Counted from the first letter of the stretch, positions 55,691 to 64,000 are shown. The stretch is 64,000 nt of DNA from Saccharopolyspora hordei (GCF_013410345.1 NZ_JACCFJ010000001.1:2021001-2085000), one strand, 5' to 3'. Made by a program: numbers and translations. The notes: generated by a model from the letters alone, not told the origin.

Positions 55691-56257
55691 TCAGCCGGCC
55701 GCGGTGAGCTGCACGAGCCGGCCCGCGGCGTTGACGAGCTGGAACTTCAGCACGCCGCCGTCCGAGGGCAGCAGCTGGATCTGCGCGTGCTCGACGGCTT
55801 CGGCGGTGGAGCCGGTCAGCCCGCCGAACTCCCGCACCGCGAAGTAGTAGACGTTCGCGGTGCCCTTGCACGCCACGTCGTCACCGCAGACCGAGTACAT
55901 GTCGTCGCGGAAGTTGTCGTCGATGGCCTTGCGCCCGGCCTCGGTGAACCGGTCCTGCTTCGTGTAGTTGCGGTAGCCGAAGTCGTGCCGGTCGCAGCTG
56001 GTGCGGAACTGGTAGCCCAGTGGCTCGTCCGGCGACATCGAGCAGCCGTCCGAGGACCAGTCCAGCTGGTCGGCGTGCGGCCGCTCGGCCCGGGTCTGGG
56101 TGAAGGCGTCGAGGGAGAGCTCGAAGAGGTACTCGTCGGTGGTGGCCCGCAGCTCGGCCGGGCTGAGGTCGGCGTGCGCGGTGCCGGTGGTCAGCAGCAG
56201 CGCTCCGGTGGCGACGGCGGAGGTGAACAGGCCGCGGCGTGCGTGGGATCGGTGCAC
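55691..56257 (-). CDS. Secreted prokaryotic phospholipase A2
   Basis: 188 residues. The signal peptide (RRGLFTSAVATGALLLTTG, cleavage AHA/DL) exports it. The mature enzyme has the prokaryotic PLA2 core CSMSPDEPLGYQFRTSC followed by DRHDFGYRNY with the His-Asp catalytic pair (about residue 90), and paired cysteines (DGCS/TSC, VCGDDVAC). GTG 56257 has GGAGTCC upstream. It hydrolyses sn-2 acyl chains of phospholipids, presumably in the extracellular environment. Confidence 0.9.
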   Translation of the reverse strand: MHRSHARRGLFTSAVATGALLLTTGTAHADLSPAELRATTDEYLFELSLDAFTQTRAERPHADQLDWSSDGCSMSPDEPLGYQFRTSCDRHDFGYRNYTKQDRFTEAGRKAIDDNFRDDMYSVCGDDVACKGTANVYYFAVREFGGLTGSTAEAVEHAQIQLLPSDGGVLKFQLVNAAGRLVQLTAAG

Positions 56258-56414
56258 AGCAGGACTCCTCGGATCCGGTGTGATCACTCCCCGTGTTATA
56301 GCCGGAACGCGTGGTGCGGGTGGTGTGGTTGAGCCGGCAAGCACGAGAACGGCGGACGCCGTGGCCCACCGTTCGGGCGGTGTCGCTGCTCGGGACGCGA
56401 CCGGCGCGCACCGG

Positions 56415-56945
56415 TCAGGTGAGGTCGAGCAGCATCCGGGTGTTGCCGAGGGTGTTGGGTTTGATGTTGGCCAGGTCCAGGAACTCCGCCACGCCCGCGT
56501 CGACCGAGCGGCGCATCTCCTCGTAGACCTCCGGGCTGACCGGCGCGCCGTCGATGGTGCGGAAGCCGTGGCGGCCGAAGAACTCGGTCTCGAAGGTCAG
56601 CACGAACAGCCGGGCCAGGCCCAGCTCGCGGGCCAGCTCGACCAGCCGCCGGACCAGGCGGTGGCCGATGCCGTGGCCGCGCACCGTCGGGTCGACCGCG
56701 ACGGTGCGGATCTCGGCGAGGTCCTCCCACAGCACGTGCAGGGCGCCGCAGCCCACGACGCGGGGCGGCCGGTCCGGCTCGGACAGCTCGGCGACCCAGA
56801 ACTCCTGGACGTCCTCGTAGAGCGTGACGAGGTTCTTGGCCAGCAGCACCTCGCCGGCGTAGGTGTCGACCAGGGCCTTGATCGACGGGACGTCCGCGAC
56901 CCGCGCTCGCCGAATCGCTATCGCCGATGGTGCATAGTCATTCAT
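56415..56945 (-). CDS. ArgA-like GNAT N-acetyltransferase, copy A
   Basis: 176 residues resembling short actinobacterial N-acetylglutamate synthases (M. tuberculosis Rv2747-type ArgA), which start arginine synthesis. Motifs: RRARVADVPSIKALVDTYA, TLYEDVQEFWVAE, the acetyl-CoA loop VRGHGIGHRLV, FFGRHGF, and KPNTLGNTRMLLDL at the end. It is a tandem paralogue of the next gene upstream, with an insertion after FWVAE. A TAGGAT hexamer exactly 6 nt before ATG 56945 implies its own leaderless promoter in the 37-nt gap. Confidence 0.82.
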   Translation of the reverse strand: MNDYAPSAIAIRRARVADVPSIKALVDTYAGEVLLAKNLVTLYEDVQEFWVAELSEPDRPPRVVGCGALHVLWEDLAEIRTVAVDPTVRGHGIGHRLVRRLVELARELGLARLFVLTFETEFFGRHGFRTIDGAPVSPEVYEEMRRSVDAGVAEFLDLANIKPNTLGNTRMLLDLT

Positions 56946-56951
56946 GCGGGC

Positions 56952-56957
56952 ATCCTA
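56952..56957 (-). promoter_or_regulatory. -10 hexamer, leaderless promoter of copy A
   Basis: TAGGAT on the minus strand, 6 nt before ATG 56945; no SD in the gap. Confidence 0.5.
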
Positions 56958-56982
56958 GCGCCGCCCACCGGCGGAGCCCGCA

Positions 56983-57489
56983 TCACGCGCCGAGGTGCAG
57001 CAGCATCCGCGTGTTGCCGAGGGTGTTCGGCTTGACGTGCGCGAGGTCGAGGAACTGCGCCACCCCCTCGTCCGGCGAGCGCCGGATCTCCTCGTAGACC
57101 TCCGGTGGCACCGGGGTGTCCTCGATCGGCACGAAGCCGTGGCGGCCGAAGAACCCGGTCTCGAAGGTCAGCACGAAGATCCGGGCCAGGCCCAGCTCGG
57201 TGGCCGTCTCGATCAGCTTCTCGACGATCGCGTGCCCGATGCCGCGCCCCTTGGCCATCGGGTCCACCGCCACGGTGCGGATCTCGGCCAGGTCCTGCCA
57301 GAGCACGTGCAGGGCGCCGCAGCCGACGACCTGCCCGTCCGCCTCCGCGACCCAGAACTCCTGGACGTCCTCGTAGAGCGTGACGAGGTCCTTGCCCAGC
57401 ACCACCTTCCCCGCGTAGTGGTCGATCAGCGCCTTGATGCCGCGGACGTCGCGCACCCTGGCCGGGCGGATCTCCATCCGATCACTCAC
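56983..57489 (-). CDS. ArgA-like GNAT N-acetyltransferase, copy B
   Basis: 168 residues, clearly paralogous to copy A along the whole length: IRPARVRDVRGIKALIDHYA, TLYEDVQEFWVAE, AKGRGIGHAIVEKL, FFGRHGF, KPNTLGNTRMLLHL. ftsK, this gene type and pgsA are neighbours in mycobacteria, supporting the ArgA-like assignment. GTG 57489 sits 8 nt after TAGGCT, which lies inside an IdeR/DtxR-type iron box, so expression is probably repressed by iron. ATG 57477 is an alternative start. Confidence 0.82.
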   Translation of the reverse strand: MSDRMEIRPARVRDVRGIKALIDHYAGKVVLGKDLVTLYEDVQEFWVAEADGQVVGCGALHVLWQDLAEIRTVAVDPMAKGRGIGHAIVEKLIETATELGLARIFVLTFETGFFGRHGFVPIEDTPVPPEVYEEIRRSPDEGVAQFLDLAHVKPNTLGNTRMLLHLGA

Positions 57490-57490
57490 A

Positions 57491-57509
57491 TTAGGTGAGC
57501 CTAACCAAA
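57491..57509 (-). promoter_or_regulatory. IdeR/DtxR-type iron box overlapping a leaderless promoter
   Basis: TTAGGTGAGCCTAACCAAA differs from the consensus TTAGGTTAGGCTAACCTAA at three positions, one of them the central base. The minus-strand -10 TAGGCT (57503-57498) is embedded in it, so repressor binding would block RNA polymerase directly. Confidence 0.75.
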
Positions 57510-57635
57510 ATCACCCCGAGTGCGGTCTCCGGCGGCCGTGGTGTTGACCACCACCGCAGCCGCCGTGCCGCACACCGACCCCCGTGCGCAGCGCGGACGG
57601 GGTCGGGCTCAGGAAGGGTCGCGGTGGCCGGACGT

Positions 57636-57641
57636 TAGGCT
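57636..57641 (+). promoter_or_regulatory. -10 hexamer, leaderless rimO promoter
   Basis: TAGGCT followed by CAGGGC (6 nt) and ATG 57648, the same geometry and nearly the same spacer as the dapA promoter. Confidence 0.55.
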
Positions 57642-57647
57642 CAGGGC

Positions 57648-59087
57648 ATGCCAGCCGAGCAGAAGCACCGCCGAGTCGCCATGGTCACGCTCGGTTGCGC
57701 CCGCAACGAAGTCGACTCCGAAGAACTCGCCGGGACCCTGCACGACCGCGGGTGGGACCTCGTCGACGCCGAGGACGCAGCCGACGTGGTGGTCGTCAAC
57801 ACCTGCGGCTTCGTCGAGTCGGCCAAGAAGGACTCCGTCGACACCCTGCTCGCCGCCTCCGACACCGGCGCGAAGGTCGTCGCCGTGGGGTGCATGGCCG
57901 AGCGCTACGGCGCCGAGCTCGCCGAGCACCTGCCGGAGGCGGCCGCGGTGCTCGGCTTCGACCACTACGGCCAGCTCGCCGAGCGCCTCGACGACGTCCT
58001 CGCGGGCAAGACCATCCCCGCGCACCAGCCGCGGGACCGCCGGAAGATGCTGCCGATCACCCCCGTCGCCCGTCCCGCCGCGGCCGCCGAGGTGTCGGTG
58101 CCCGGGCACGGCTGGGTGCCCGCCGCGCGGTCGGTGGCGCGCCGCCGGCTCGACGACTCGCCCGTCGCCGCGCTGAAGCTGGCCTCCGGTTGCGACCGGC
58201 GCTGCTCGTTCTGCGCCATCCCCTCCTTCCGCGGCTCCTTCCTGTCCCGGAAGCCGGAGGAGGTGCTGGGCGAGGCGGTGTGGCTGGCCGAGCACGGCGC
58301 CAAGGAGCTGTTCCTGGTCAGCGAGAACTCCACCTCCTACGGCAAGGACCTCGCCGACCCGCGCGCCCTGGAGACGCTGCTGCCGCGGCTGGCCGAGGTC
58401 GAGGGTGTCGAGCGCGTCCGCGTCTCCTACCTCCAGCCCGCCGAGACCCGGCCCGGTCTGGTGCGCACCATCGCCACCACCCCGGGCGTCGCGCCCTACT
58501 TCGACCTGTCGTTCCAGCACTCCAGCGAGCCGGTGCTGCGGCGGATGCGCCGGTTCGGCTCCACCGAGTCCTTCCTGCAGCTGATCGAGCAGATCCGCGA
58601 GCTGGCGCCCGAGGCGGGCATCCGCAGCAACTTCATCGTCGGGTTCCCCGGGGAGACCGAGGAGGACTTCGCCGAGCTGCAGGACTTCCTGACCCGCGCT
58701 CGGCTGGACGCCGTCGGCGTCTTCGGCTACTCCGACGAGGACGGCACCGAGGCGGCCGGGTTCGCCGACAAGGTGGACCCGGACACCGTCGACGAGCGCG
58801 TCGAGGAGCTGTCCGACCTGGTCGACGAGCTGATCGCGCAGCGTGCCGAGGACCGCGTCGGCACCGAGGTGCGGGTCCTGGTGGAGCGGGTCGACGACGG
58901 GGAGGTCGTCGGCCGTGCCGACCACCAGGGGCCGGAGGTGGACGGGGAGTGCATCGTCGCTGATCCTGGAGAGGTCGGCGTGGGTGACGTGCTGCACTGC
59001 CGGGTCGAGGCGAGCGAGGGCGTGGACCTCGTCGTGCGGCCGGTGGACGGCACACCCGCGGAAGACCGGTCCGGGGAGCAGCCATGA
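57648..59087 (+). CDS. rimO: Ribosomal protein S12 methylthiotransferase RimO
   Basis: Radical-SAM enzyme that adds a methylthio group to an aspartate of ribosomal protein S12. The N-terminal UPF0004 domain shows [15 protein letters not shown] with its cluster cysteines (also NTCGF and GCMAERY); the radical-SAM CxxxCxxC is in [18 protein letters not shown] (about 183-190); a C-terminal TRAM domain ends the 479 residues. The stop overlaps pgsA by 4 nt, forming an operon rimO-pgsA-cinA. Confidence 0.93.
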   Translation: MPAEQKHRRVAMVTLGCARNEVDSEELAGTLHDRGWDLVDAEDAADVVVVNTCGFVESAKKDSVDTLLAASDTGAKVVAVGCMAERYGAELAEHLPEAAAVLGFDHYGQLAERLDDVLAGKTIPAHQPRDRRKMLPITPVARPAAAAEVSVPGHGWVPAARSVARRRLDDSPVAALKLASGCDRRCSFCAIPSFRGSFLSRKPEEVLGEAVWLAEHGAKELFLVSENSTSYGKDLADPRALETLLPRLAEVEGVERVRVSYLQPAETRPGLVRTIATTPGVAPYFDLSFQHSSEPVLRRMRRFGSTESFLQLIEQIRELAPEAGIRSNFIVGFPGETEEDFAELQDFLTRARLDAVGVFGYSDEDGTEAAGFADKVDPDTVDERVEELSDLVDELIAQRAEDRVGTEVRVLVERVDDGEVVGRADHQGPEVDGECIVADPGEVGVGDVLHCRVEASEGVDLVVRPVDGTPAEDRSGEQP

Positions 59088-59698
59088 CGGCCGATGGCGC
59101 GGCGTCCGATCCGCAGGCGGTGCGGTCCGAGCCGGTACCCCTGGTCAACATCGCCAACATCCTGACCGTGTCCCGGCTGGCGCTGGTGCCGGTGTTCCTG
59201 GTCGCGCTGTTCTGGGACGGCGGGCACGACGGGGTGTGGCGCTGGGTGGCGACCGGGGTGTTCGTGGTCGCCTCGATCACCGACCGCATCGACGGTGACC
59301 TGGCGCGCCGCCGCGGCCTGGTCACCGACTTCGGCAAGGTCGCCGACCCGATCGCGGACAAGGCGCTCACCGGTGCCGCGCTGATCGGCCTGAGCGTGCT
59401 CGGCGACCTCGGCTGGTGGGTCACCTGGGTGATCCTCGGCCGTGAGCTGGCCATCACGCTGCTGCGGTTCTGGGTCATCCGGCACGGGGTGATCGCGGCC
59501 AGCTACGGCGGGAAGGTCAAGACGCTGCTGCAGGCGGTCGCGATCGGCCTCTACCTGCTGCCGCTGGGCGCCTGGGCCGAGCTGCCGCGGTGGATCGTGA
59601 TGGGCGCGGCGGTCGTCGCGACCGTCGGCACCGGGGTCGACTACGTGGTCCGCGTGCTGCGGTTGCGCGCCGCGGCCCGCAACGGGGCAGGGTCATGA
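59084..59698 (+). CDS. pgsA: CDP-diacylglycerol-glycerol-3-phosphate 3-phosphatidyltransferase
   Basis: Committed enzyme of phosphatidylglycerol synthesis. The CDP-alcohol phosphotransferase motif is present as [28 protein letters not shown] (about 66-93), matching DGxxAR...GxxxDxxxD. Four to six transmembrane helices fill the 204 residues. It overlaps rimO at the start and the CinA-like gene at the end (ATGA), matching the mycobacterial pgsA3 neighbourhood. Confidence 0.93.
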   Translation: MTADGAASDPQAVRSEPVPLVNIANILTVSRLALVPVFLVALFWDGGHDGVWRWVATGVFVVASITDRIDGDLARRRGLVTDFGKVADPIADKALTGAALIGLSVLGDLGWWVTWVILGRELAITLLRFWVIRHGVIAASYGGKVKTLLQAVAIGLYLLPLGAWAELPRWIVMGAAVVATVGTGVDYVVRVLRLRAAARNGAGS

Positions 59699-60186
59699 TC
59701 CTCGGGCGGATCGACCTGCCGTTCTCGCAGGTGGCGGGACTGCTCGACACCCTGCGCAGGCGCGGCGAGACGGTCGCCACCGCCGAGTCGCTGACCGCCG
59801 GTCTGGTGGCCGCGGCGCTGACCGACGTGCCCGGCGCCAGCGACGTGGTGCGCGGCGGCCTGGTCGTCTACGCCACCGACCTCAAGGCCGAGCTGGCCGG
59901 GGTCGACCGGGACCTGCTCGCCGAGCGCGGGGCGGTGGACCCGCGGGTCGCGGAGATGCTCGCCGACGGGGCGCGCGCCCGGTGCCGGGCGGACTGGGGA
60001 GTCGGGCTGACCGGGGTGGCCGGGCCGGACCCGCAGGACGGCGTGGCGCCCGGCACGGTGCACCTCGGCTTCGCCGGCCCGAGCGGCGCGACGGTGCACT
60101 CGGTGCGCTTGCCGGGCGATCGGCACGCGGTGCGGGCTGCGGCCGTTCGGGTGGCGCTGGAACACTTCGCAGACCTGCTGCGTTGA
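59695..60186 (+). CDS. CinA C-terminal-domain nicotinamide-nucleotide amidohydrolase (PncC-like)
   Basis: 163 residues comprising only the CinA C-terminal deamidase domain: TVATAESLTAGLVAAALTDVPGAS (about 22-45), GGLVVYATDLKAELAGVD, and GVGLTGVAGPDPQDG. PncC converts NMN to nicotinic acid mononucleotide. The N-terminal MoCF-like domain of full CinA is absent, so this is a stand-alone PncC. ATG 59695 overlaps the pgsA stop. Confidence 0.9.
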   Translation: MILGRIDLPFSQVAGLLDTLRRRGETVATAESLTAGLVAAALTDVPGASDVVRGGLVVYATDLKAELAGVDRDLLAERGAVDPRVAEMLADGARARCRADWGVGLTGVAGPDPQDGVAPGTVHLGFAGPSGATVHSVRLPGDRHAVRAAAVRVALEHFADLLR

Positions 60187-60254
60187 CGCTCCAGGGGTAC
60201 CGTGCGCTGCCGCAACGCGGTGTCCTCCCGGACTGGGCCGGTCGGTCTCCGGAC

Positions 60255-60268
60255 GTTCGCCCTCGGCG
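60255..60268 (+). promoter_or_regulatory. ClgR operator upstream of clgR
   Basis: GTTCGCCCTCGGCG matches the Streptomyces ClgR consensus GTTCGC-N5-GCG exactly. It lies about 100 nt before the clgR ATG and 41 nt upstream of a TAACGT -10 hexamer (60309-60314), consistent with autoactivation. Confidence 0.65.
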
Positions 60269-60369
60269 GACTTGTCCACGATCGTTCTCGTTCGGGCCGT
60301 CGGGTGAGTAACGTAGGGAGCGTTCACGCGTGCTACACGCGGTAGGCGATGAAGGAAGGGAGGCGCGCG

Positions 60370-60831
60370 ATGACCGTATTGTTGCGGGAGGCGGTCGGTG
60401 AACGGCTGCGCCGCGCCCGGACCGCACAGTCTCGGACCTTGCGGGATGTTTCGCGCGCTGCCCGGGTCAGCCTCGGATACCTCTCCGAGGTCGAGCGGGG
60501 CCGCAAGGAGGCGTCCAGCGAGCTGCTCGCCTCGATCTGCGACGCCCTCGACCTGCCGCTGCCAGAGCTGCTGGTGACCGTGGCCGGCGATCTGGACAAC
60601 ACGATGGTGGTGCCTTCCGGCGTCGACCGGGCCGCTGAGATGGAGGGCGACCAGCTGGTGCCCAGCCTGATCGGCGCGGAGCTGACCGAGACCGAGCTGG
60701 CGCAGCAGCAGTTGTCCGAACCCAGTGCCGACGCGGAGCCGCGCGCCTGCGCGGAGCGCCTCCAGCCGGTGCTCAGCCAGCGCATCAGCGCCCCGGTCCG
60801 CAAGCCGGGTGGCGTCGTGGTGGCCGCCTAG
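60370..60831 (+). CDS. clgR: Transcriptional regulator ClgR
   Basis: 153-residue XRE-family activator of Clp protease and stress genes. The helix-turn-helix is [24 protein letters not shown] followed by [21 protein letters not shown] (about 5-50), the ClgR signature. The C-terminus GGVVVAA ends in Ala-Ala, like the ClpP-recognised degron of ClgR in other actinobacteria. GGAAGGGAGGCG precedes ATG 60370. pspA and a pspM-like gene follow, as in the mycobacterial clgR-pspA-rv2743c module, though here 308 nt and a hairpin repeat intervene. Confidence 0.93.
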   Translation: MTVLLREAVGERLRRARTAQSRTLRDVSRAARVSLGYLSEVERGRKEASSELLASICDALDLPLPELLVTVAGDLDNTMVVPSGVDRAAEMEGDQLVPSLIGAELTETELAQQQLSEPSADAEPRACAERLQPVLSQRISAPVRKPGGVVVAA

Positions 60832-60895
60832 CGGCCGCGCCGAGCCGGCCCGCGCGGGGACGGCCCGTGGGCGGGGAGCAGATACAGACACCGAG

Positions 60896-60941
60896 TCGTG
60901 GGTGCTGGGGCCGGGTGGGAGCCCGGTTCCAGCACCCACGA
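60896..60941. repeat. Dispersed hairpin repeat, variant copy 4
   Basis: TCGTGGGTGCT / AGCACCCACGA enclose a 24-nt centre with an inner CCGGG/CCCGG stem. It is the same architecture as copies at 19.1 and 35.5 kb with a compensatory A-to-G, T-to-C change in the arms. Lies 65 nt after clgR, where it could act as a terminator. Confidence 0.65.
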
Positions 60942-61069
60942 CCGTTTTCGGGCACCCGGTGCGCGGGTCGCGAGGGGCAACTGGTTCGATCTTGGGGAGT
61001 GACTCCGGGTGAACCCGGAGATTGACCGTGTTTGGTGGAAGCGGACACGACTACCTGACACGATGGAAC

Positions 61070-61101
61070 CAGCCGACACGCGCGGTGCGACGTGTCGGCT
61101 G
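61070..61101 (+). promoter_or_regulatory. Hairpin in the pspA leader
   Basis: CAGCCGACACG / CGTGTCGGCTG, a perfect 11-bp stem with a 10-nt loop, 39 nt before the pspA ATG. May be an operator or an RNA structure controlling pspA. Confidence 0.5.
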
Positions 61102-61139
61102 TGGGGCAGCCGAGCAGCAGAAGAAGGCAGGCGGAGGAG

Positions 61140-61976
61140 ATGGCCAATCCGTTCGTGAAGGCGTGGAAGTACTTCATGGCGGCGTTCTCGTCGAAGGTCG
61201 ACGAGCACGCCGATCCCAAGGTGCAGATCCAGCAGGCCATCGAGGAAGCCCAGCGGCAACACCAGGCTCTCTCCCAGCAGGCTGCCCAGGTGATCGGCAA
61301 CCAGCGGCAGCTGGAGATGAAGCTGAACCGCCAGCTCGGCGAGGTCGAGAAGCTGCAGGCCTCCGCCAAGCAGGCCCTGGTGATGGCGGACCAGGCGCGG
61401 GCCAACGGTGACGAGGCCAGCGCGCAGAAGTACGAGGAGACGGCCACCCAGCTGGCCAGCCAGCTGGTCACCGCGGAGCAGGGCGTCGAGGACCTCAAGA
61501 CGCTGCACGACCAGTCGCTGCAGGCTGCCGAGCAGGCCAAGCAGGCGGTCGAGCGCAACGCCCAGGTCCTGCAGCAGAAGATCGCCGAGCGGACGAAGCT
61601 GCTCAGCCAGCTCGAGCAGGCCAAGATGCAGGAGCAGGTCGCGAACTCGATGCGCCAGATGACCGAGGTCGCGGCGCCGGGCAACACGCCGTCCCTGGAC
61701 GAGGTGCGCGACAAGATCGAGCGCCGCTACACCACCGCCCTCGGCCAGGCCGAGCTGGCGCAGAACAGCGTGCAGGGCCGCATGATGGAGGTCGAGCAGG
61801 CGTCCATCGACGCCGCCGGTGCCAGCCGGCTCGCGCAGCTGCGGGCCTCGATGGGGACCGAGCAGCAGCAGGTCGCGAGTGGCCAGCAGCAGCAGATCGC
61901 TGGTGGGGCGCAGACCCCGGCCGAGCCCGCCAGCAACCCGCAGCAGCAGCAGAACCCGCAGGCCGGGCAGGCCTGA
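61140..61976 (+). CDS. pspA: PspA/IM30-family envelope-stress protein (35-kDa antigen type)
   Basis: 278 residues of nearly continuous helix ([24 protein letters not shown] at the start, then [28 protein letters not shown] and so on), the coiled-coil signature of PspA/Vipp1 proteins that coat damaged membranes. The C-terminus is Gln/Pro/Ala-rich. ATG 61140 follows GGCGGAGGAG. It is homologous to the mycobacterial 35-kDa antigen (Rv2744c) and lies downstream of clgR as there. Confidence 0.93.
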   Translation: MANPFVKAWKYFMAAFSSKVDEHADPKVQIQQAIEEAQRQHQALSQQAAQVIGNQRQLEMKLNRQLGEVEKLQASAKQALVMADQARANGDEASAQKYEETATQLASQLVTAEQGVEDLKTLHDQSLQAAEQAKQAVERNAQVLQQKIAERTKLLSQLEQAKMQEQVANSMRQMTEVAAPGNTPSLDEVRDKIERRYTTALGQAELAQNSVQGRMMEVEQASIDAAGASRLAQLRASMGTEQQQVASGQQQQIAGGAQTPAEPASNPQQQQNPQAGQA

Positions 61977-61987
61977 GCGAGCCCAGG

Positions 61988-62806
61988 GTGAGGTCGTCCC
62001 GCAAGCAGGAGCTGACGCAGCTGGGCGAGGCCGCTCTCGAACAACTGCGTGGCCCGGTGCTGACCGAGGTGCGTCGGAAGATCGCCCGGTGGCGGGACCC
62101 GCGGGCGCGGGCGATCCGGCAGCGCAGGCGGGCCAAGCGGACCGCGACGGGCGGTGCGGCGACCGCCGGTGTGTTCGGCGCCGGGGCGGTGACCTCCGCG
62201 TCGGTGCCGCAGCTGTGGGCGTGGGCCGACTCGGCCGGTGTGTTCCTGCAGGACGTGACGACGTTCGGACTCGGTGGCCTCGCCGTGCTCGGCGGGGCCA
62301 CCGCCGTGCGGGCCGGGGTGAAGTACCGGCGGCTCAAGCGGACACCGCTGCCGGAGGCGCCGCCGGAACCGGTCCCGCTGCCGCCGTCCAGCTCGGCCGC
62401 GCGGGCACCGATGCAGCGGCTGCGCGACGCCGAGGCCACCCTGTACCGCGCGCTGGAGCAGCTGAAGGCGGTGGGCGCGGGCAGCGCCGCCGCGGACGCG
62501 CGCGTGACCGCGGACAGCACGGCCGCGGAGCTGCGGCGCGGCGCGGACCGGCTGGTCGCCGTGGAGGCGGCGATCCCGCACGCCCCGGCGGCGGACAAGG
62601 CCGCGTTGCGCGCGGACGTCGAGCGGCTCCGGGCGGAGCTGGACGAGGGTGTCGACGGGTACGGCGCGCTGGTGGCGGCTGCGGGTCGGGCCGTCGCGGC
62701 CAGCGGGGCGCCGGAGCAGAAGCACCTGTTGCAGGACGCGACAGACCGGTTGGCCGGGTTGGCGGACGGGCTGCGGGAGCTGCTCGGACCGGAGGGGCGT
62801 CGTTAG
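61988..62806 (+). CDS. PspM-like membrane protein
   Basis: 272 residues starting at GTG 61988, 11 nt after pspA. A basic N-terminus (RKIARWRDPRARAIRQRRRAKR) precedes two hydrophobic segments (about 55-75 and 92-110), then a proline linker and a helical C-terminal domain (ERLRAELDEGVDGYGALVAAAG). Position and topology match mycobacterial Rv2743c (PspM), a membrane partner of PspA. A PspN (Rv2742c)-like gene does not follow; a permease does. Confidence 0.8.
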   Translation: MRSSRKQELTQLGEAALEQLRGPVLTEVRRKIARWRDPRARAIRQRRRAKRTATGGAATAGVFGAGAVTSASVPQLWAWADSAGVFLQDVTTFGLGGLAVLGGATAVRAGVKYRRLKRTPLPEAPPEPVPLPPSSSAARAPMQRLRDAEATLYRALEQLKAVGAGSAAADARVTADSTAAELRRGADRLVAVEAAIPHAPAADKAALRADVERLRAELDEGVDGYGALVAAAGRAVAASGAPEQKHLLQDATDRLAGLADGLRELLGPEGRR

Positions 62807-62957
62807 CCTCCCGCATCCTCCCGCGACACCGCATCACTGCAGGTAGTGGTGGTTCTCCTGGTGCGCGTCTTGATTGTGCGATGCGAAATAGTAATCTTTC
62901 CTCATCATCACAGGCCGTGATTTGAGACCCGCCTGATCGGGTGGTTGGGGGAACGAC

Positions 62958-64000
62958 GTGGCGTTGTGGACCGTGCACGGCAACGGTCGACGCCCGGTGC
63001 CCGATGCGGTCGTCGCCTCCGAGGAGCGGTTGAGCTGGCCGCTGACCATCGGCTTCGGTGCGCAGCACCTGCTGGCGATGTTCGGCACCACGACGCTGGT
63101 CCCGCTGCTCACCGGCTTCCCCGCGAGCACCACCCTGCTGCTGTCCGGCCTGGGGACCATGCTGTTCCTGCTGGTCACCCGCAACCGCGTGCCCAGCTAC
63201 CTGGGTGCTTCGGTGGCCTTCGTGGTGCCGCTGAACGCCGCGGCGAACGAGGCCGGCGCGAGCCCGGCCGCGCTGCTCGGCGGCATCGTGGTGGTCGGCG
63301 TCGTGGTGTTCAGCGTCGGCGTGGCGGTCAAGGCGCTGGGCGTGCGCCTGCTGGAGTCGGCGATGCCGCCGGTGGTGACCGGGGCGATCATCCTGATGAT
63401 CGGGTTGAGCCTCGCCCCGCAGTCGGTGTCCTCCTTCGACCAGCAGCGGGTGCCCGCCGCGCTGACCCTGGTCACGGTCGTGCTGCTGGTCGTGGTCAGC
63501 CGGGGCATGGCGGCGCGGGTCGCGGTGCTGGTCGGCGTGCTCGTCGGCTGGTGCTACGCGGCGCTGACCGGTCAGCTCGTGCCGGAGCGCCTCGCGGAGC
63601 TCGCCGACGCGCCCTGGATCGGCCTGCCACAGCTCATCGCGCCCCAGCTGCACGTCGCGGTGATGCCGTTCGTGCTGCCGCTGGTGATCGTGCTGGTCGC
63701 CGAGCACGTGGCGCACCTCAAGGCGGTGGCGGCGATGAGCGGCCGCGACCTCGACCCGCACGTGGGCGACGCGCTGATCGGCGGCGGGCTGGCGACCACG
63801 CTGTCCGGCGCGGCGGGCGGGTCGTCGTTGAGCAGCTACGCGCCCAACGTCGGGGTGATGGCGGCGACGCGGGTGTACTCCACGGCGGCGTGCATGGTCG
63901 CTGCGGTGGTCGCGGTGGTGCTGTCGTTCTCGCCGAAGCTGACGGCCCTGCTCAACACCATCCCGATGGGGGTGCTCGGCGGGGCGACGCTGGTGCTGTT
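62958..64000 (+). CDS. NCS2-family uracil/xanthine permease (3' partial)
   Basis: GTG 62958, preceded by GGGGGAACGAC, opens a frame running off the window edge. Translation gives LSWPLTIGFGAQHLLAMFGTTTLVP, the NCS2 signature QH motif in helix 1, then several hydrophobic helices and a segment GSSLSSYAPNVGVMAATRVYS matching helix 8 of UraA-type proton symporters. 347 codons are visible. A uracil-type permease is most likely; xanthine is possible. The 151-nt upstream gap is AT-richer than the surroundings. Confidence 0.9.
   Translation, partial: MALWTVHGNGRRPVPDAVVASEERLSWPLTIGFGAQHLLAMFGTTTLVPLLTGFPASTTLLLSGLGTMLFLLVTRNRVPSYLGASVAFVVPLNAAANEAGASPAALLGGIVVVGVVVFSVGVAVKALGVRLLESAMPPVVTGAIILMIGLSLAPQSVSSFDQQRVPAALTLVTVVLLVVVSRGMAARVAVLVGVLVGWCYAALTGQLVPERLAELADAPWIGLPQLIAPQLHVAVMPFVLPLVIVLVAEHVAHLKAVAAMSGRDLDPHVGDALIGGGLATTLSGAAGGSSLSSYAPNVGVMAATRVYSTAACMVAAVVAVVLSFSPKLTALLNTIPMGVLGGATLVL

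Noticed and set aside
59695..60186. Full-length competence/damage protein CinA
   Set aside because: Only the C-terminal amidohydrolase domain is encoded; there is no MoCF-like domain upstream, since pgsA directly overlaps the start.

Overview
The window is high-GC, densely coding actinobacterial chromosome. Gene content and order (rimP-nusA-ylxR-infB-rbfA, truB-ribF-rpsO-pnp, dapB, thyX-dapA-RNase J, ftsK, argA-like GNAT, pgsA, clgR-pspA-pspM) match the conserved block known from mycobacteria. The EspG/PPE-like/DUF3558 cluster, the many GTG/TTG starts and the codon bias point to a member of the Pseudonocardiales, Saccharopolyspora-like. The genus is inference. I see no rRNA, tRNA, transposase, integrase or CRISPR array.

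Layout. 1-18.6 kb is conserved housekeeping: ribosome maturation, transcription and translation factors (rimP partial, nusA, ylxR, infB, DUF503, rbfA), an NrnA-type phosphoesterase, a MATE exporter, peptide deformylase, truB, ribF, a small HTH protein, ThpR, rpsO, pnp, an M16 protease and dapB. 18.6-29.3 kb is accessory. It holds a TPR-like membrane protein, a tandemly duplicated hairpin repeat, a secreted selenium-binding/methanethiol-oxidase-like protein with a polytopic membrane protein and two tiny secreted peptides, a GNAT/VTT pair, an AlkX/YcaQ-type DNA glycosylase, and a ribbon-helix-helix/DUF4097 pair whose putative operator overlaps its own start codon. 29.3-35.2 kb returns to core genes: thyX, a membrane Ser/Thr kinase, a TIGR03085-type protein, dapA and RNase J.

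35.5-42.3 kb is the most distinctive region. Five paralogous DUF3558 lipoproteins, an ESX-like helical protein with a YxxxD motif, a PPE-like protein and an EspG-like chaperone all lie on the minus strand, with no secretion ATPase or membrane component. Three transcription units there share the same two-block upstream sequence, and two lipoproteins are almost identical in their 3' halves.

42.3-50.2 kb is accessory: a frameshifted XRE/MmyB-type regulator divergent from an SDR with a perfect palindrome between them, an unrecognised 600-residue coiled-coil protein, a secreted S33 peptidase, a stand-alone homologue of the phage P4 Beta protein family, and an acyltransferase. 50.3-64 kb is ftsK, a secreted Asp-box protein, an LldD-type lactate oxidase/dehydrogenase, a secreted phospholipase A2, two tandem ArgA-like acetyltransferases (one under a near-consensus IdeR/DtxR iron box), rimO, pgsA, a CinA C-terminal protein, clgR with a ClgR operator, pspA, a PspM-like gene and the start of a uracil/xanthine permease.

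Recurring signals: many genes have a TANNNT -10 hexamer 6-8 nt before the start codon, implying leaderless mRNAs. A dispersed hairpin (TCGTGRGTGC arms, 24-nt centre, with a nested GC stem) occurs at least four times.
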